Shown: positions 1-8,640 of the stretch, piece by piece | How positions within the stretch are numbered: position 1 is the first letter of the stretch | How the letters are laid out: each line of letters begins with the position of its first letter | Assembly: GCA_004297945.1 (NCBI GenBank) | Contig: SCRC01000107.1 | Span: forward strand, 1 to 57,849 | Source: Candidimonas sp. | Lineage (GTDB): Bacteria; Pseudomonadota; Gammaproteobacteria; Burkholderiales; Burkholderiaceae_B | DNA: 57,849 nucleotides | Reading direction: 5' to 3' | Made by a program: the position numbers and the translations under genes | The notes under the pieces: model-generated | The model's database searches: none | What the model was told of the DNA's origin: nothing | Seen by the model: the letters and a program-made list of their open reading frames with translations, nothing else

Positions 1-536
1 TGAACATAGGTCGCACCCCCATACGCGAGGCTATCCAGCGATTGGCTCGCGAACACTTGCTGCTGGTGCTGCCACAACGCGGTTTGCTTGTTCCGGAAAT
101 TGATCTGAAAAAGCAGCTCAAGTTACTGGAAACGCGACGCGAAGTAGAACGTTTAATATGCAAAAATGCCGCCCGCCGCGCAACGACCCGGGAACGCGAA
201 GAATTTATGCGCCTGCACGATGACTTCAAGCGTGCATCGACAAGCAACGACGATCTCATGTTCATGCGCTCAGACCGCGAATTTAACGAACTATCCCTGG
301 CGGCTTCACGCAACGAATTTGCGGAAGGCGCAATGCGGCTGATGCATGGTTTATCGCGCCGCTTCTGGTATTTTCATTACAGACAGGCTGCCGACCTGCC
401 CGAAATGGCGCGTTTACATGCGGCCGTTGCCGGAGCCATCGCCAAAGGCGATGAAGATGAAGCCGCTAAGGCGCTGGATCGTCTGCTCGACAACATCGAA
501 GCCTTTACCAAGGCAACACTGACGGCAGACATGTAA
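1..536 (+). CDS. GntR-family transcriptional regulator, FCD subfamily (5' end outside window)
   Basis: The reading frame is already open at base 3 and encodes the end of a winged-helix domain (R-T-P-I-R-E-A-I-Q-R-L, the recognition-helix region of GntR proteins). An all-helical C-terminal ligand-binding domain of about 130 residues follows, with the FCD look (ETRREVERLICKNAARRAT, later SDREFNELSLAASRNEF). The Asp and His residues that bind metal or ligand in FCD proteins are plausible (D in SDREF, H in FHYRQ). A TTG at base 42 is internal and not the start. The effector is unknown. It is the best local candidate to bind the repeated AATATGTTAG-type motif found before the neighbouring genes. 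Confidence 0.85.
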   Translation, partial: NIGRTPIREAIQRLAREHLLLVLPQRGLLVPEIDLKKQLKLLETRREVERLICKNAARRATTREREEFMRLHDDFKRASTSNDDLMFMRSDREFNELSLAASRNEFAEGAMRLMHGLSRRFWYFHYRQAADLPEMARLHAAVAGAIAKGDEDEAAKALDRLLDNIEAFTKATLTADM

Positions 537-606
537 TTCCAGGCGGCAAAGTACCCTATGCGCAGCTATATCTATGCGCTTGAAGTAGCGCAAATTTGAA
601 GCCTGT

Positions 607-1425
607 TTATGCCCTTAGTGCCGAGTTGATCGTTATTTCTTCCTCGCTGGTCAGCGTGGGGCCATCGAGTGTTACGCGCGAATCGTCCAACTGAAAGCGC
701 CGGACAATGGGCTTTAGCTCTTCTTTCATGTACTTTTCGCTATAGCCATTAAACAAATGGCCCCAGAAGCCACGCCTTATGTCAGTGGTGTCCATGAACC
801 AATCTGCTATTGGGAACGACAGGTTCATGTTGTATTTCATCATGATGCCCTGGTTGTGGTGAGCCGTGTGGTGACGGCGAATGGTGTTGATGAAAGGCAT
901 ATGGCGCACGAACCAGTTTTCATGCACGTGACAGCAGTAATGGAATGTCTCGTAGACCAAGTACTGCGCCACCATGGTAAGGGCCAGAACATAGCCCGCA
1001 TTGGGATTAATAATAGTAGACAAGATATACCCGAAAACGGCCGCCGCCGAACCCAAGACAGCGAGCAAGCGCCATGGAAAAAAGACGATCCTGAACTCGC
1101 GCGTGGTATCGATGGTTCGTTCGTTGTCGGTAAAGTATTGATGATGCTCACGGGTGTGCCGCTGGTAGATTGCACGTAAACCGTATATATCGATTCTGCG
1201 ATGCATCACGTACCGGTGCATCCCCCACTCAAAAAAGTTGCCCGCCAGGAAAACGGGAATGACCAAAAGCCATTCCCATGTGGCGCCACGCAAATGGGTT
1301 GCACAATAATAAATGGCGGCTATGCCCGCTGCATACATAACCCCGATATGCACCAACCCATTATAAAAAGGGCTGATGTTCGCCTTGTAGTTTTCGCGGA
1401 ATTTCCGCTGACGCTCGCTCATCAT
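607..1425 (-). CDS. Fatty acid hydroxylase / sterol desaturase family membrane protein
   Basis: A 272-residue membrane protein with the histidine clusters that hold the di-iron centre of the fatty-acid hydroxylase superfamily: HRYVMHRR (about residues 70-77), HTREHH (90-95), HYCCHVHENW (about 162) and HHTAHH (about 185). Hydrophobic helices lie before, between and after the clusters. Family members hydroxylate or desaturate lipids using O2; the substrate here cannot be read. AGGAG sits 8 bases before the ATG. It is divergent from the Liv ABC operon, and its upstream region carries one copy of the shared operator-like motif. Confidence 0.85.
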   Translation of the reverse strand: MMSERQRKFRENYKANISPFYNGLVHIGVMYAAGIAAIYYCATHLRGATWEWLLVIPVFLAGNFFEWGMHRYVMHRRIDIYGLRAIYQRHTREHHQYFTDNERTIDTTREFRIVFFPWRLLAVLGSAAAVFGYILSTIINPNAGYVLALTMVAQYLVYETFHYCCHVHENWFVRHMPFINTIRRHHTAHHNQGIMMKYNMNLSFPIADWFMDTTDIRRGFWGHLFNGYSEKYMKEELKPIVRRFQLDDSRVTLDGPTLTSEEEITINSALRA

Positions 1426-1463
1426 GGCAGTGTCTCCTGTGTTGGTACTTTTAATACGTTATT

Positions 1464-1480
1464 AATATGTTAGATGTATA
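1464..1480 (+). promoter_or_regulatory. Operator-like motif, copy 1 (before the hydroxylase gene)
   Basis: AATATGTTAGATGTATA lies 39 bases upstream of the hydroxylase start. It matches the copy at 7279-7296 at all positions except the two central ones. A third, less exact copy is at 1599-1616. The assignment to the adjacent GntR regulator is inference. Confidence 0.45.
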
Positions 1481-1598
1481 CGCAAACCATGTCAAGCGCA
1501 AGGTTAAGCCGGTCAATAACCCTTTTGAAGGCTTGCAGCACAACAGAAATCATTCATCAAATGAATTTATCCGATGAATATATGAGATGTGGCTCAAC

Positions 1599-1616
1599 AA
1601 TATGTTAGTAGCATTT
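1599..1616 (+). promoter_or_regulatory. Operator-like motif, copy 2 (before the first Liv operon)
   Basis: AATATGTTAGTAGCATTT shares the first ten bases exactly with the other two copies. It directly abuts the -35 of the candidate promoter at 1618-1646. Confidence 0.4.
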
Positions 1617-1617
1617 T

Positions 1618-1646
1618 TTGCACTTATGAATTAGTATCTATGTTAT
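1618..1646 (+). promoter_or_regulatory. Candidate sigma-70 promoter of the first Liv operon
   Basis: TTGCAC, a 17-base spacer and TGTTAT lie about 70 bases before the substrate-binding-protein start. This is the best -35/-10 pair in the 290-base divergent gap. It was found by eye and not scored. Confidence 0.35.
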
Positions 1647-1715
1647 CAATGTGGCTATGCAGAGGGTACGTGCCAAATTGCATAGAAGTAATCTAAATAA
1701 AAGCCAGGAGACAAA

Positions 1716-2999
1716 ATGAACAAAGAATCAAGGATGGCAAATCGCCGTAGCGTTATCAAAGCCATCGGCGCCGGTTTTGCATTAAGCGCTATTGGACTGC
1801 CCGCTTTCGCGAAAGATGAACCACTGAAAATAGGCGTTCTTGCGCCGCGAGGCGGCGTGGCAGGCAATATTGGCGAATGCGGCTTGCGCGGTGTTCAATG
1901 GGCAGCGATGAAACTAAATGCCGCCAATGGCATTGGCGGGCGCAAGGTCAAGCTGATCATCCAGGAAGAGACAACGCCTAAAGACACGATAGAGCGGTAT
2001 CGGAAGCTTATTCTGCGTGAAAACGTCGACTGTGTGCAAGGTATTGTTTCCACAGGGGTAAGCCTGGCGCTAGCCCCCGCGGCGGAAGACAGCAAAGTCA
2101 TCACTATATTCTGGGATGGCACAACGGAAGACGGTGTAAAAGAAACGATGCTGCATCCTAAATATGTGTTTCGCAGCACGGATAACGAATGCGAAGCCGT
2201 TATGGCATCCCTGCTTGCCATCAAACATTACAAGGGGCAATTCGTAAAAATTGCCGGTATGAATCCGGATTACTCATACGGGCATAACGTCTGGACAGTC
2301 TTTCAAGCCTTGCTTAAAAAGTTCGATATCAAGTACACCGTCGTTACCGAACAATGGTCAAAGATTGGCAACCTCGACCTAACCTCTAATGTTGCAGCCT
2401 TGCAAGCCGCCAAGCCCGACCTGATCTATTCAGCACTGCTCTTTGCCGACCTTCCCGTTTTCATGAAGCAGGCCCATGCGGTAGGCCTGACCTCCGGCAC
2501 AAAGTTTGTTCTTCCAGCCGCAGGTTGGCAGTTGAACTCCTTGAAAAAAGATTTCATGCCTGAAGGCGCGATTTATAGCGCAGACACGATGTGGTTCGAC
2601 AACCCCAATGCCAGCCCGCTTCAAAAAGAGTTTGTTACCTGGTACCACAATACGTATAAAGAGTATCCAAGCTGGGAAGCTGACCGGGCCTACTTCTCGA
2701 TGGAGGTCTACAAGGCCGGGGTGGAAAAGGCGTTGGCAGCCAAATCCGGGGCCTGGCCTACCACAGCAGAAATTGCCCAAGCCATGGCCGGCATTGAAGT
2801 CATGTCCCTGGGCGGCAAAGGCGGCATGCGAGCCGATCACATCGCCGATCAGACGTTCTATCAGGGGCTCACCACCAATAATAATAAATACGATTTTTCA
2901 ACCCTCACCGACATCGCAACCATGTACTCGACTCATTTGCAAAAGCCGTCGGGTGCCGATTTCTGGAAATGGCTGGACGGCGCAAAATTTACGCTTTAA
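1716..2999 (+). CDS. ABC transporter substrate-binding protein, branched-chain amino acid type
   Basis: A 427-residue periplasmic binding protein (Peripla_BP_6 / LivK-like). The N-terminus NRRSVIKAIGAG...LPAFA resembles a Tat-type signal with twin Arg, cut near residue 32. The mature part opens with LKIGVLAPRGGVAGN, the usual first strand and substrate loop, and continues with NAANGIGGRKVKLI. AGGAGA precedes the ATG at 1716; an ATG at 1734 is possible but has no comparable site. It is first in an operon with two permeases and two ATPases. Liv-family importers carry amino acids, amides, urea or aromatic acids, and the ligand is not readable here. Confidence 0.9.
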   Translation: MNKESRMANRRSVIKAIGAGFALSAIGLPAFAKDEPLKIGVLAPRGGVAGNIGECGLRGVQWAAMKLNAANGIGGRKVKLIIQEETTPKDTIERYRKLILRENVDCVQGIVSTGVSLALAPAAEDSKVITIFWDGTTEDGVKETMLHPKYVFRSTDNECEAVMASLLAIKHYKGQFVKIAGMNPDYSYGHNVWTVFQALLKKFDIKYTVVTEQWSKIGNLDLTSNVAALQAAKPDLIYSALLFADLPVFMKQAHAVGLTSGTKFVLPAAGWQLNSLKKDFMPEGAIYSADTMWFDNPNASPLQKEFVTWYHNTYKEYPSWEADRAYFSMEVYKAGVEKALAAKSGAWPTTAEIAQAMAGIEVMSLGGKGGMRADHIADQTFYQGLTTNNNKYDFSTLTDIATMYSTHLQKPSGADFWKWLDGAKFTL

Positions 3000-3024
3000 C
3001 CCGGCCCGATTCGAAAGTGCAAAC

Positions 3025-3066
3025 TGAAGGCTTGTTTTAGCCAACCCAATGTCTCACAAGCCTTCA
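3025..3066 (+). promoter_or_regulatory. Inverted repeat between binding-protein and permease genes
   Basis: TGAAGGCTTGT (3025-3035) and ACAAGCCTTCA (3056-3066) form a perfect 11-bp stem with a 20-base loop and no T-run. In importer operons, a hairpin here commonly protects the 3' end of the binding-protein mRNA or attenuates read-through, so the binding protein outnumbers the membrane parts. That role is inferred. Confidence 0.55.
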
Positions 3067-3128
3067 ACCATTTTGTCATTCTATGTAACCGCATCTGAAA
3101 AGCTACCGCCACGGTAGTGAGGAACGCT

Positions 3129-4010
3129 GTGACCTTTGTTATTAATATTCTGTTCGCCGGGCTATTCCAGGCGTCCGTTCTGTTTTTGGTGGCTGCAGGG
3201 TTGCAGCTCACGTTCGGAGTGCAGCGGATCTTCAACCTGGCCTGCGGCTCGGTCTATGCCTTGGGCGCCTATTTTGGCATTACCGTCACAACGTGGGCTC
3301 TGTCCAAGGGGCTACCGGTTCACCTGTTCCCGTTGGCCTTGTTGGGTGCGGGCTTGCTGATGGGGCTGATAGGCATCCCCATGGAGCGCATACTCCGAAC
3401 CATTTACCGACGGCCCGAATCATTCCAGCTGGTACTGACGTTTGCTCTGGTCTTGATGATCCAGGATGGCCTACGCTACTTCTGGGGATCCGAACCGCAG
3501 CAGTTGGGAAGCCTGGCCATGACCTACGGTACGCTGACATTCTTGGGCGTGGCCATACCCACCTACAACGCCGTCGTCATTTTCACTGCCATTGTTATTG
3601 CCGCCGCAATGGCCTATTTTCTTGGGCATACTTCCGCGGGGAAAATACTGCGCGCAACCGCAGAAAATCATGAAACCAGTGCCGCAATGGGAGTCAACGT
3701 AACTCGCGTCTACTGGCTGGTCTTTGCGCTAGGCACGACCCTAGGCACCATCGGAGGCGCCGTCGTAGTGCCAACCGCGGCCGCATCCTTGAACATGGGT
3801 GTTGAGCTGGTCGTAGGCGCATTCGCCGTGGTGGTGATTGGTGGACTGGGCAGCATGATAGGCGCCGCTGTGGGGGCCATTATTGTCGGCCTGATCAGCG
3901 CAGTTGCCGTGTTCGTTTATCCCGAAGTCGAAACCTTGGCCGTCTATCTGGTTGTGATCGCCGTTCTTATTTGGAAACCATCAGGATTAGTCGGCAGAAA
4001 CAACTTATGA
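3129..4010 (+). CDS. Branched-chain amino acid-type ABC transporter permease (LivH-like)
   Basis: A 293-residue, highly hydrophobic inner-membrane protein with about eight helices. It has the LivH landmarks FGVQRIFNLACGSVYALGAY near the N-terminus and a conserved cytoplasmic EAA-like segment around AATAENHETSAAMGVN. I chose the GTG at 3129 because GAGGA lies 5 bases upstream; an in-frame GTG at 3117 lacks such a site. It overlaps the next permease gene by four bases (ATGA), so translation is probably coupled. Confidence 0.88.
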   Translation: MTFVINILFAGLFQASVLFLVAAGLQLTFGVQRIFNLACGSVYALGAYFGITVTTWALSKGLPVHLFPLALLGAGLLMGLIGIPMERILRTIYRRPESFQLVLTFALVLMIQDGLRYFWGSEPQQLGSLAMTYGTLTFLGVAIPTYNAVVIFTAIVIAAAMAYFLGHTSAGKILRATAENHETSAAMGVNVTRVYWLVFALGTTLGTIGGAVVVPTAAASLNMGVELVVGAFAVVVIGGLGSMIGAAVGAIIVGLISAVAVFVYPEVETLAVYLVVIAVLIWKPSGLVGRNNL

Positions 4011-4957
4011 AAGTAAAAATAATCTTGGGCCTATGTGTTTTGGCTGCGCTCGTCGCACCTAAAGTGCTCCCTCTTTATTACGTGACCTTGCTCATTCCTT
4101 TTTTTGCCTATGCCATTATTTTGCTTGGCTTTAACCTGCTGTTCGGATATGGCGGGCAGCTCTCGTTCGGGCACGCCCTGTTCGTGGCGTTTGGCGCTTA
4201 TGCTGCGGCGGCCGTGAATTCGCGCTACGGGGTCGAATCGTTTGAGCTCATGCTGGTTGTCGCCGTAGTCGCCGCATTTGTGTTGTCGATACCCATCGCC
4301 CTGATCGCCAGCCGGTTCACCGGAATATTTTTCGGCATGCTCACTCTATCCTTCGGCATGCTTTTCTACACCATCCTGTTCAAGTTCTACAACATTACGG
4401 GCGGAGAAAGCGGCATAAGCATCCCCCGCCCCTACCTGCTCGGCCACTCGTTCAAAGGCCTGGATCAAACCGCATTTTTGTGCGGCCCTTTCTATTATTA
4501 CTGCTTGATACTGGCTTTGGTGCTGGGCTGGATCATGTGGAGGCTGGTGCATTCCTCGTACGGACTGCACCTGATGGCTGCTCGAGACAATGCCTCCAAA
4601 GCTATTTTTCTGGGCGTGAAGGTGCGCTGGGTCCGAACAATCGCCTTTATCATATCAGCGATATACGGCGCGGTGGGCGGGGTTATCCTCGGCGTAAACG
4701 TTGGCCTGGCTGACCCCGAACTATCCTACTGGACGCACTCGGCCCATCTGGTATTCATGACGATCCTGGGCGGTTACCAAGAATTTTTCGGCCCGGCGTT
4801 AGGTACGCTGGTATTTATTTTTGCACAAGACCGATTAATGAGCGAAACCGAGTACTGGAGATTTTTCGTTGGCCTGGCCTTGGCGATTGTTGTCATTGTT
4901 GCACCGGGCGGGATCCTTGGGTCTCTCCAAAAGGTCGGTCTAAAAAGGAAGGCGTAA
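4007..4957 (+). CDS. Branched-chain amino acid-type ABC transporter permease (LivM-like)
   Basis: A 316-residue inner-membrane permease, partner of the preceding LivH-like protein. LivM landmarks are GFNLLFGYGGQLSFGHALF near residue 45 and the loop MAARDNASKAIFLGVKV before the last helices. The ATG at 4007 overlaps the upstream stop; a longer in-frame TTG at 3971 lies inside the previous gene and is unlikely. The stop overlaps the next ATG by one base. Confidence 0.88.
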   Translation: MKVKIILGLCVLAALVAPKVLPLYYVTLLIPFFAYAIILLGFNLLFGYGGQLSFGHALFVAFGAYAAAAVNSRYGVESFELMLVVAVVAAFVLSIPIALIASRFTGIFFGMLTLSFGMLFYTILFKFYNITGGESGISIPRPYLLGHSFKGLDQTAFLCGPFYYYCLILALVLGWIMWRLVHSSYGLHLMAARDNASKAIFLGVKVRWVRTIAFIISAIYGAVGGVILGVNVGLADPELSYWTHSAHLVFMTILGGYQEFFGPALGTLVFIFAQDRLMSETEYWRFFVGLALAIVVIVAPGGILGSLQKVGLKRKA

Positions 4958-5739
4958 TGCAGGCACCCTCACAAGAGATATTGCTTCAAGCCGACAATGT
5001 CTCAAAGCACTACGGCGATTTCATCGCCTTGGGCGAAGTCAGTCTGGATCTGAACAGCGGCGAGCTTGTTTCTATCGTGGGCCCCAACGGCGCCGGTAAA
5101 ACGACGCTGGTCAATGTGCTTACTGCTCTACATCAGCCCACCAAAGGAATAGTGAAGTTTGCCGGCCAGGACATTGCCGGGCTGGATATCGTTGAACTTT
5201 CCACGCGGGGCTTGGCCAGGGCCTTCCAGCTTGTCCACATATTTCCCGATTTAACGGTACGCGAAACACTTTCCGTCGCAGCCTGCTCATTCTTGGGCCT
5301 GCGCTGGAAAATGTTTGGAAACGTAAAGCGCAACAGCGAAGTCGCCGATGTCGTGGCGCATATAGCGCACGCGTTCGACCTCACATCGGCACTGGATTCC
5401 TCATCGAAGTCCTTATCGCACGGCAAGCGAAAGTTGCTCGATGTGGCTAGCGCGTTGGCATTGCATCCTAAAGTCCTGATCCTGGACGAGCCCACAGCGG
5501 GGGTTTCAACTGCCGATAAGCACGGAATCATGGAAACACTTTTGGCCGCTGCGCAGGCCATAGGCGTGCAATCGATCATGCTGGTTGAACACGACATGGA
5601 TCTGGTATCGCGCTACTCGAGCCGCATTATCGCCATGCAAGGAGGGAACAAAATCGCCGACCTGCCAACGGATGACTTCTTCGCAAACGAAGAGGCAGTT
5701 TCGATCGTTATTGGAAAGGGAGCGGCCCCATGTCATTAG
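4957..5739 (+). CDS. ABC transporter ATP-binding protein (LivG-like)
   Basis: A 260-residue cytoplasmic ATPase. It has a Walker A at GPNGAGKT, a signature in the LivG variant form LSHGKRK, Walker B VLILDEPTAG and the switch His in LVEHDMD. It energises import together with the LivF-like partner. Its start overlaps the stop of the permease, and its 3' end overlaps the next ATPase gene by ten bases, as expected in a tightly coupled operon. The transported substrate is unknown. Confidence 0.9.
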   Translation: MQAPSQEILLQADNVSKHYGDFIALGEVSLDLNSGELVSIVGPNGAGKTTLVNVLTALHQPTKGIVKFAGQDIAGLDIVELSTRGLARAFQLVHIFPDLTVRETLSVAACSFLGLRWKMFGNVKRNSEVADVVAHIAHAFDLTSALDSSSKSLSHGKRKLLDVASALALHPKVLILDEPTAGVSTADKHGIMETLLAAAQAIGVQSIMLVEHDMDLVSRYSSRIIAMQGGNKIADLPTDDFFANEEAVSIVIGKGAAPCH

Positions 5740-6440
5740 CGCTTAACGATGTGTGTGTCACGCTAATGGGAAATCAAGTCTTGCGTAACGTTTCGATATC
5801 CGTCAAACAAGGCGAGCTCGTCTGCCTCGTTGGCCGTAACGGTGCGGGGAAAACAACCACTTTCCGCAGCATCATGGGCTACCAGAAACTGGATTCCGGG
5901 AAAATTACGTGGAAGGACAAATCGATTGTGGGCCGGCGCACAGACCAGATCAGTGCCTTGGGCCTGGGCTATACATCCGAAGGCAGCGACGTCTTCGGTG
6001 ACCTTACCGTACAGGACAATATCGCCCTGCCCACCTGGACCAGAAAGACATCCAAATCTTCCCAGGAAAGAATTGACACGGCCTATGCCATTTTCCCCAA
6101 ACTTAAAGAGTACCTTCATCGTGGCGGGCAACAACTTTCCGGGGGAGAAAGAAAAATGGTGTCGATTGCCCGCGCGATCGCCCTGGACCCGGAACTGCTT
6201 TTGCTGGACGAAGCGTTTGAAGGCCTGTCGCCCGCAATATTGCCAACTATCAGTGCCGGCCTGGCCAGCATACTGAAGCAGGAGCGTGGCGTACTTTTAG
6301 CCGAATCAAATTTTTATCATCTGCCGCAATTTGCCGACCGGATTTACGTCATCGAACGCGGAGAGATCGTATTCGAAGGCACGTTAAGCCAGGCAGCTGC
6401 CGACCCCGCCATCATGAAAATCATCAAGGGCACTGATTAA
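5730..6440 (+). CDS. ABC transporter ATP-binding protein (LivF-like)
   Basis: A 236-residue second ATPase of the Liv system. It has Walker A GRNGAGKT, signature LSGGERK and Walker B LLLLDEAFEGLSP. Unlike typical LivF, the residue after the catalytic Glu is Ala rather than Pro (DEAFEG), and the H-loop reads LLAESNFYH, with Glu-Ser-Asn in place of the usual Glu-(Gln/His)-Asn/Asp. These are mild departures. It is the last gene of the operon and is convergent with the alpha/beta hydrolase. Confidence 0.88.
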   Translation: MSLALNDVCVTLMGNQVLRNVSISVKQGELVCLVGRNGAGKTTTFRSIMGYQKLDSGKITWKDKSIVGRRTDQISALGLGYTSEGSDVFGDLTVQDNIALPTWTRKTSKSSQERIDTAYAIFPKLKEYLHRGGQQLSGGERKMVSIARAIALDPELLLLDEAFEGLSPAILPTISAGLASILKQERGVLLAESNFYHLPQFADRIYVIERGEIVFEGTLSQAAADPAIMKIIKGTD

Positions 6441-6452
6441 TAGTTCATGGCC

Positions 6453-7190
6453 CTAATACGCGCGTAGCGAATCCGCAAACTCAACAACCGTTTGCGCAAA
6501 ACGGATAGGGTTACTGGCCATTGGGTTATGCCCGGTGTCAGGCCATTCTTGCATCGTGGCGCTAGGTATTTGCCGCTGCATCAACCTTCCATGCTCAATG
6601 GGGCACTGGTCATCGTCGACTCCATGAATAATAAGTGTGGGACACTGCACGGTAGACAAAACGTGACGTAAATCTTTTCTTTTCACAGCCATCCAGCTTG
6701 CCGCCACAGCATGGGGTGCGGCGGCTTCAATCAAAGCCAGGCGCTTGCTGCGCTCACTCGCCTCGCGCGCTACTTCAGGCAGACTATCACCAGAAAACCA
6801 CCGCGCCTCGCTGCCCACACAAGCGCTGCCACCCACCAGAATCAAACCTGATAAAGACAGGTCGGGCTGTTCTTCAAGCAAGGCAAGAACCACTGACACG
6901 CCCATGCTCCAGGCCACCACAATGGGTGTGGGCCCAGCCTCATTTATTACAGACAAGAGGTCAGATGCAAATTTTTCAAGCTGATACTCGCTTGATTCGT
7001 CGGGCACATAAGCATCTGCCCTTCCACGCAAATTAGGCGCAATCACACGATAACGAGGTGGAACTTGCGGTGCGATTGCGTCCCATGTCTTCGCGGTTCC
7101 TTGTATGCCATGGAGCAGCACAATAGCTGGCGCCTCGGGCGCATGAAGCAGCTTCGACGACAGCCGTGAGCGCATGCCATTTGTTGCCAT
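6453..7190 (-). CDS. Alpha/beta-fold hydrolase
   Basis: A 245-residue hydrolase with the oxyanion motif LLHGIQGTAKTW (about residues 25-36) and the nucleophile elbow AWSMGVS (Ser95). The acidic residue lies in HGVDDDQCP (about 192-194) and the catalytic His is H221 in DTGHNPM, so the triad is complete. There is no signal peptide, so it is cytoplasmic. It probably cleaves an ester, enol-lactone or C-C bond; the substrate cannot be assigned. It is divergent from the alcohol dehydrogenase across a 124-base gap that holds the shared operator-like motif. Confidence 0.82.
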   Translation of the reverse strand: MATNGMRSRLSSKLLHAPEAPAIVLLHGIQGTAKTWDAIAPQVPPRYRVIAPNLRGRADAYVPDESSEYQLEKFASDLLSVINEAGPTPIVVAWSMGVSVVLALLEEQPDLSLSGLILVGGSACVGSEARWFSGDSLPEVAREASERSKRLALIEAAAPHAVAASWMAVKRKDLRHVLSTVQCPTLIIHGVDDDQCPIEHGRLMQRQIPSATMQEWPDTGHNPMASNPIRFAQTVVEFADSLRAY

Positions 7191-7239
7191 GATTTGAGTT
7201 CCTTGTTTCCATCAAAACGATCTTTTGCTGCCTTACTCA

Positions 7240-7269
7240 TTGACCAGCAACTGACAGCGTAACTATAAT
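7240..7269 (+). promoter_or_regulatory. Strong candidate promoter of the alcohol dehydrogenase
   Basis: TTGACC, an 18-base spacer and a consensus TATAAT lie 46 bases before the ATG. The operator-like motif at 7279-7296 falls right over the expected transcription start, a position suited to repression. Confidence 0.55.
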
Positions 7270-7278
7270 ACCTCAATA

Positions 7279-7296
7279 ATATACGACTAACATATT
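7279..7296 (-). promoter_or_regulatory. Operator-like motif, copy 3 (hydrolase / alcohol dehydrogenase gap)
   Basis: On the minus strand this reads AATATGTTAGTCGTATAT, matching copy 1 in 15 of 17 positions. A weaker relative (CTAACATGTTA) spans the dehydrogenase start at 7310-7320. Confidence 0.45.
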
Positions 7297-7314
7297 TCAT
7301 AGAGAAAAACTAAC

Positions 7315-8559
7315 ATGTTATTAAATGACAAGGTTTTTATGGCCTGGCCATCACGCATAATTTTTGGGGCCGGCCAGCGCGCCGCTCTGGCGCCTCTGCT
7401 TAAAAAGCAGGGCTATCGTAATGCGTTGATCGTGACTGACACCTTCTTTACAAGTGCCGCCAGCCCTATTATCAGGAACCTTATCGAAGCTCTTGATGCC
7501 GTCGAGATTCGCCACTTCGTGTTCGACGGCGGGCACCCTGATCCCACCGTATTGCTATGCGAAAACGCCTACAAACTTGTGCGCGAAAAAGCAGCAGACA
7601 TCGCCTTTGACCACATCATCGCCGTGGGTGGCGGCAGCAACATTGATTTGGCCAAGGTATTGAGCGTAACCCTGAAATACGGCGGCCATCCGGAAGACTA
7701 TATCGGCGAAGGACGGCTACCCGGCAAGCCAATGACGCTCGTCGCCATGCCCACTACCTCGGGGGCAGGCTCTGAAGTGACTCCCGGAGCCATTCTCGTT
7801 GCACAAGCCTCATCCACCAAGGTTGCGCTAATGGGTAACGATTTACGCCCGAGCATAGTGGTGGTCGACCCCGAGCTGACCTTGTCTTGCCCACCCAAAG
7901 TTACGGCCGATGCCGGCATAGATGCGCTAACACATGCGATCGAATCCTATCTTACCTGCGACTCGACAGACTTTGATCGCGGCGGCGACCCGGACCCTGG
8001 CTACAGTGGCCGCAATCATATTACCCAGTTGATGGCGGGTGAATCAATTCGTCTATGCTTTGAACACCTTCCCACCGCGTACGGCAACGGGGCCGACCTC
8101 GAGGCTCGTACCGGCATGGCTTACGCCAGCTTGCTTGCGGCGTTCTCTTATGCCAGCGCGGGCCTGAACGCCGTTCATGCCCTGGCCTATGCGCTGGCAG
8201 GGCTGACCCATGCCAGCCACGGAAGTACAAACGCGGTTTTTCTGCCTTACGTCATGGATAGTCTGCGCACCGTACGGCGAGCGGACATGGCAAAAATTGG
8301 CCACATGGCAGGCGCCGGAACAGAAATGCGTGAAGAGCAGGCCGCGCGACACGCCATTGTGCACACCCGCGAACTGGTCGAATCAGTCGGCATCCCCATA
8401 ACGCTAAAGGGTTTCGGTGTCACCGAACACGATCTTGATACGCTGGTTTCGCATGGTCTAGGGGTTAGCCGGCTGACCAAGGCTTTCCCCATACAGCCTG
8501 CCGAATCCACCTATCGTGCCGTCGTGCGTAGCGCTTTTGATGGAGTTATTTCAAGCTAA
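7315..8559 (+). CDS. Iron-containing alcohol dehydrogenase
   Basis: A 414-residue member of the group III (Fe-type) alcohol dehydrogenases. The NAD-binding motif is GGGSNIDLAK (about residues 103-112). The family signature and metal-ligand region is DAGIDALTHAIESYL (about 199-213), with further His ligands likely near HALAYALAGLTHASHG. Typical members are 380-400 residues, so this one is slightly long, with an insert around 220-230 rich in Asp and Gly. It would oxidise an alcohol or reduce an aldehyde or keto group; maleylacetate reductases belong to the same fold. The substrate may be shared with the neighbouring hydrolase. Confidence 0.88.
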   Translation: MLLNDKVFMAWPSRIIFGAGQRAALAPLLKKQGYRNALIVTDTFFTSAASPIIRNLIEALDAVEIRHFVFDGGHPDPTVLLCENAYKLVREKAADIAFDHIIAVGGGSNIDLAKVLSVTLKYGGHPEDYIGEGRLPGKPMTLVAMPTTSGAGSEVTPGAILVAQASSTKVALMGNDLRPSIVVVDPELTLSCPPKVTADAGIDALTHAIESYLTCDSTDFDRGGDPDPGYSGRNHITQLMAGESIRLCFEHLPTAYGNGADLEARTGMAYASLLAAFSYASAGLNAVHALAYALAGLTHASHGSTNAVFLPYVMDSLRTVRRADMAKIGHMAGAGTEMREEQAARHAIVHTRELVESVGIPITLKGFGVTEHDLDTLVSHGLGVSRLTKAFPIQPAESTYRAVVRSAFDGVISS

Positions 8560-8640
8560 GCGCGCTATCGGTCAGCAGATTGTCAAAATCACGGTGCTTG
8601 CGTGACCAGGAGCCCCTCCAGCTAGATCACGCGAACATTC

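Noticed and set aside
5730-6440. The LivF-like ATPase being inactive because of DEAFEG and LLAESN changes
   Set aside because: The Walker B Asp and catalytic Glu and the signature are intact, and the variations are in tolerated positions. I kept it as a functional subunit.
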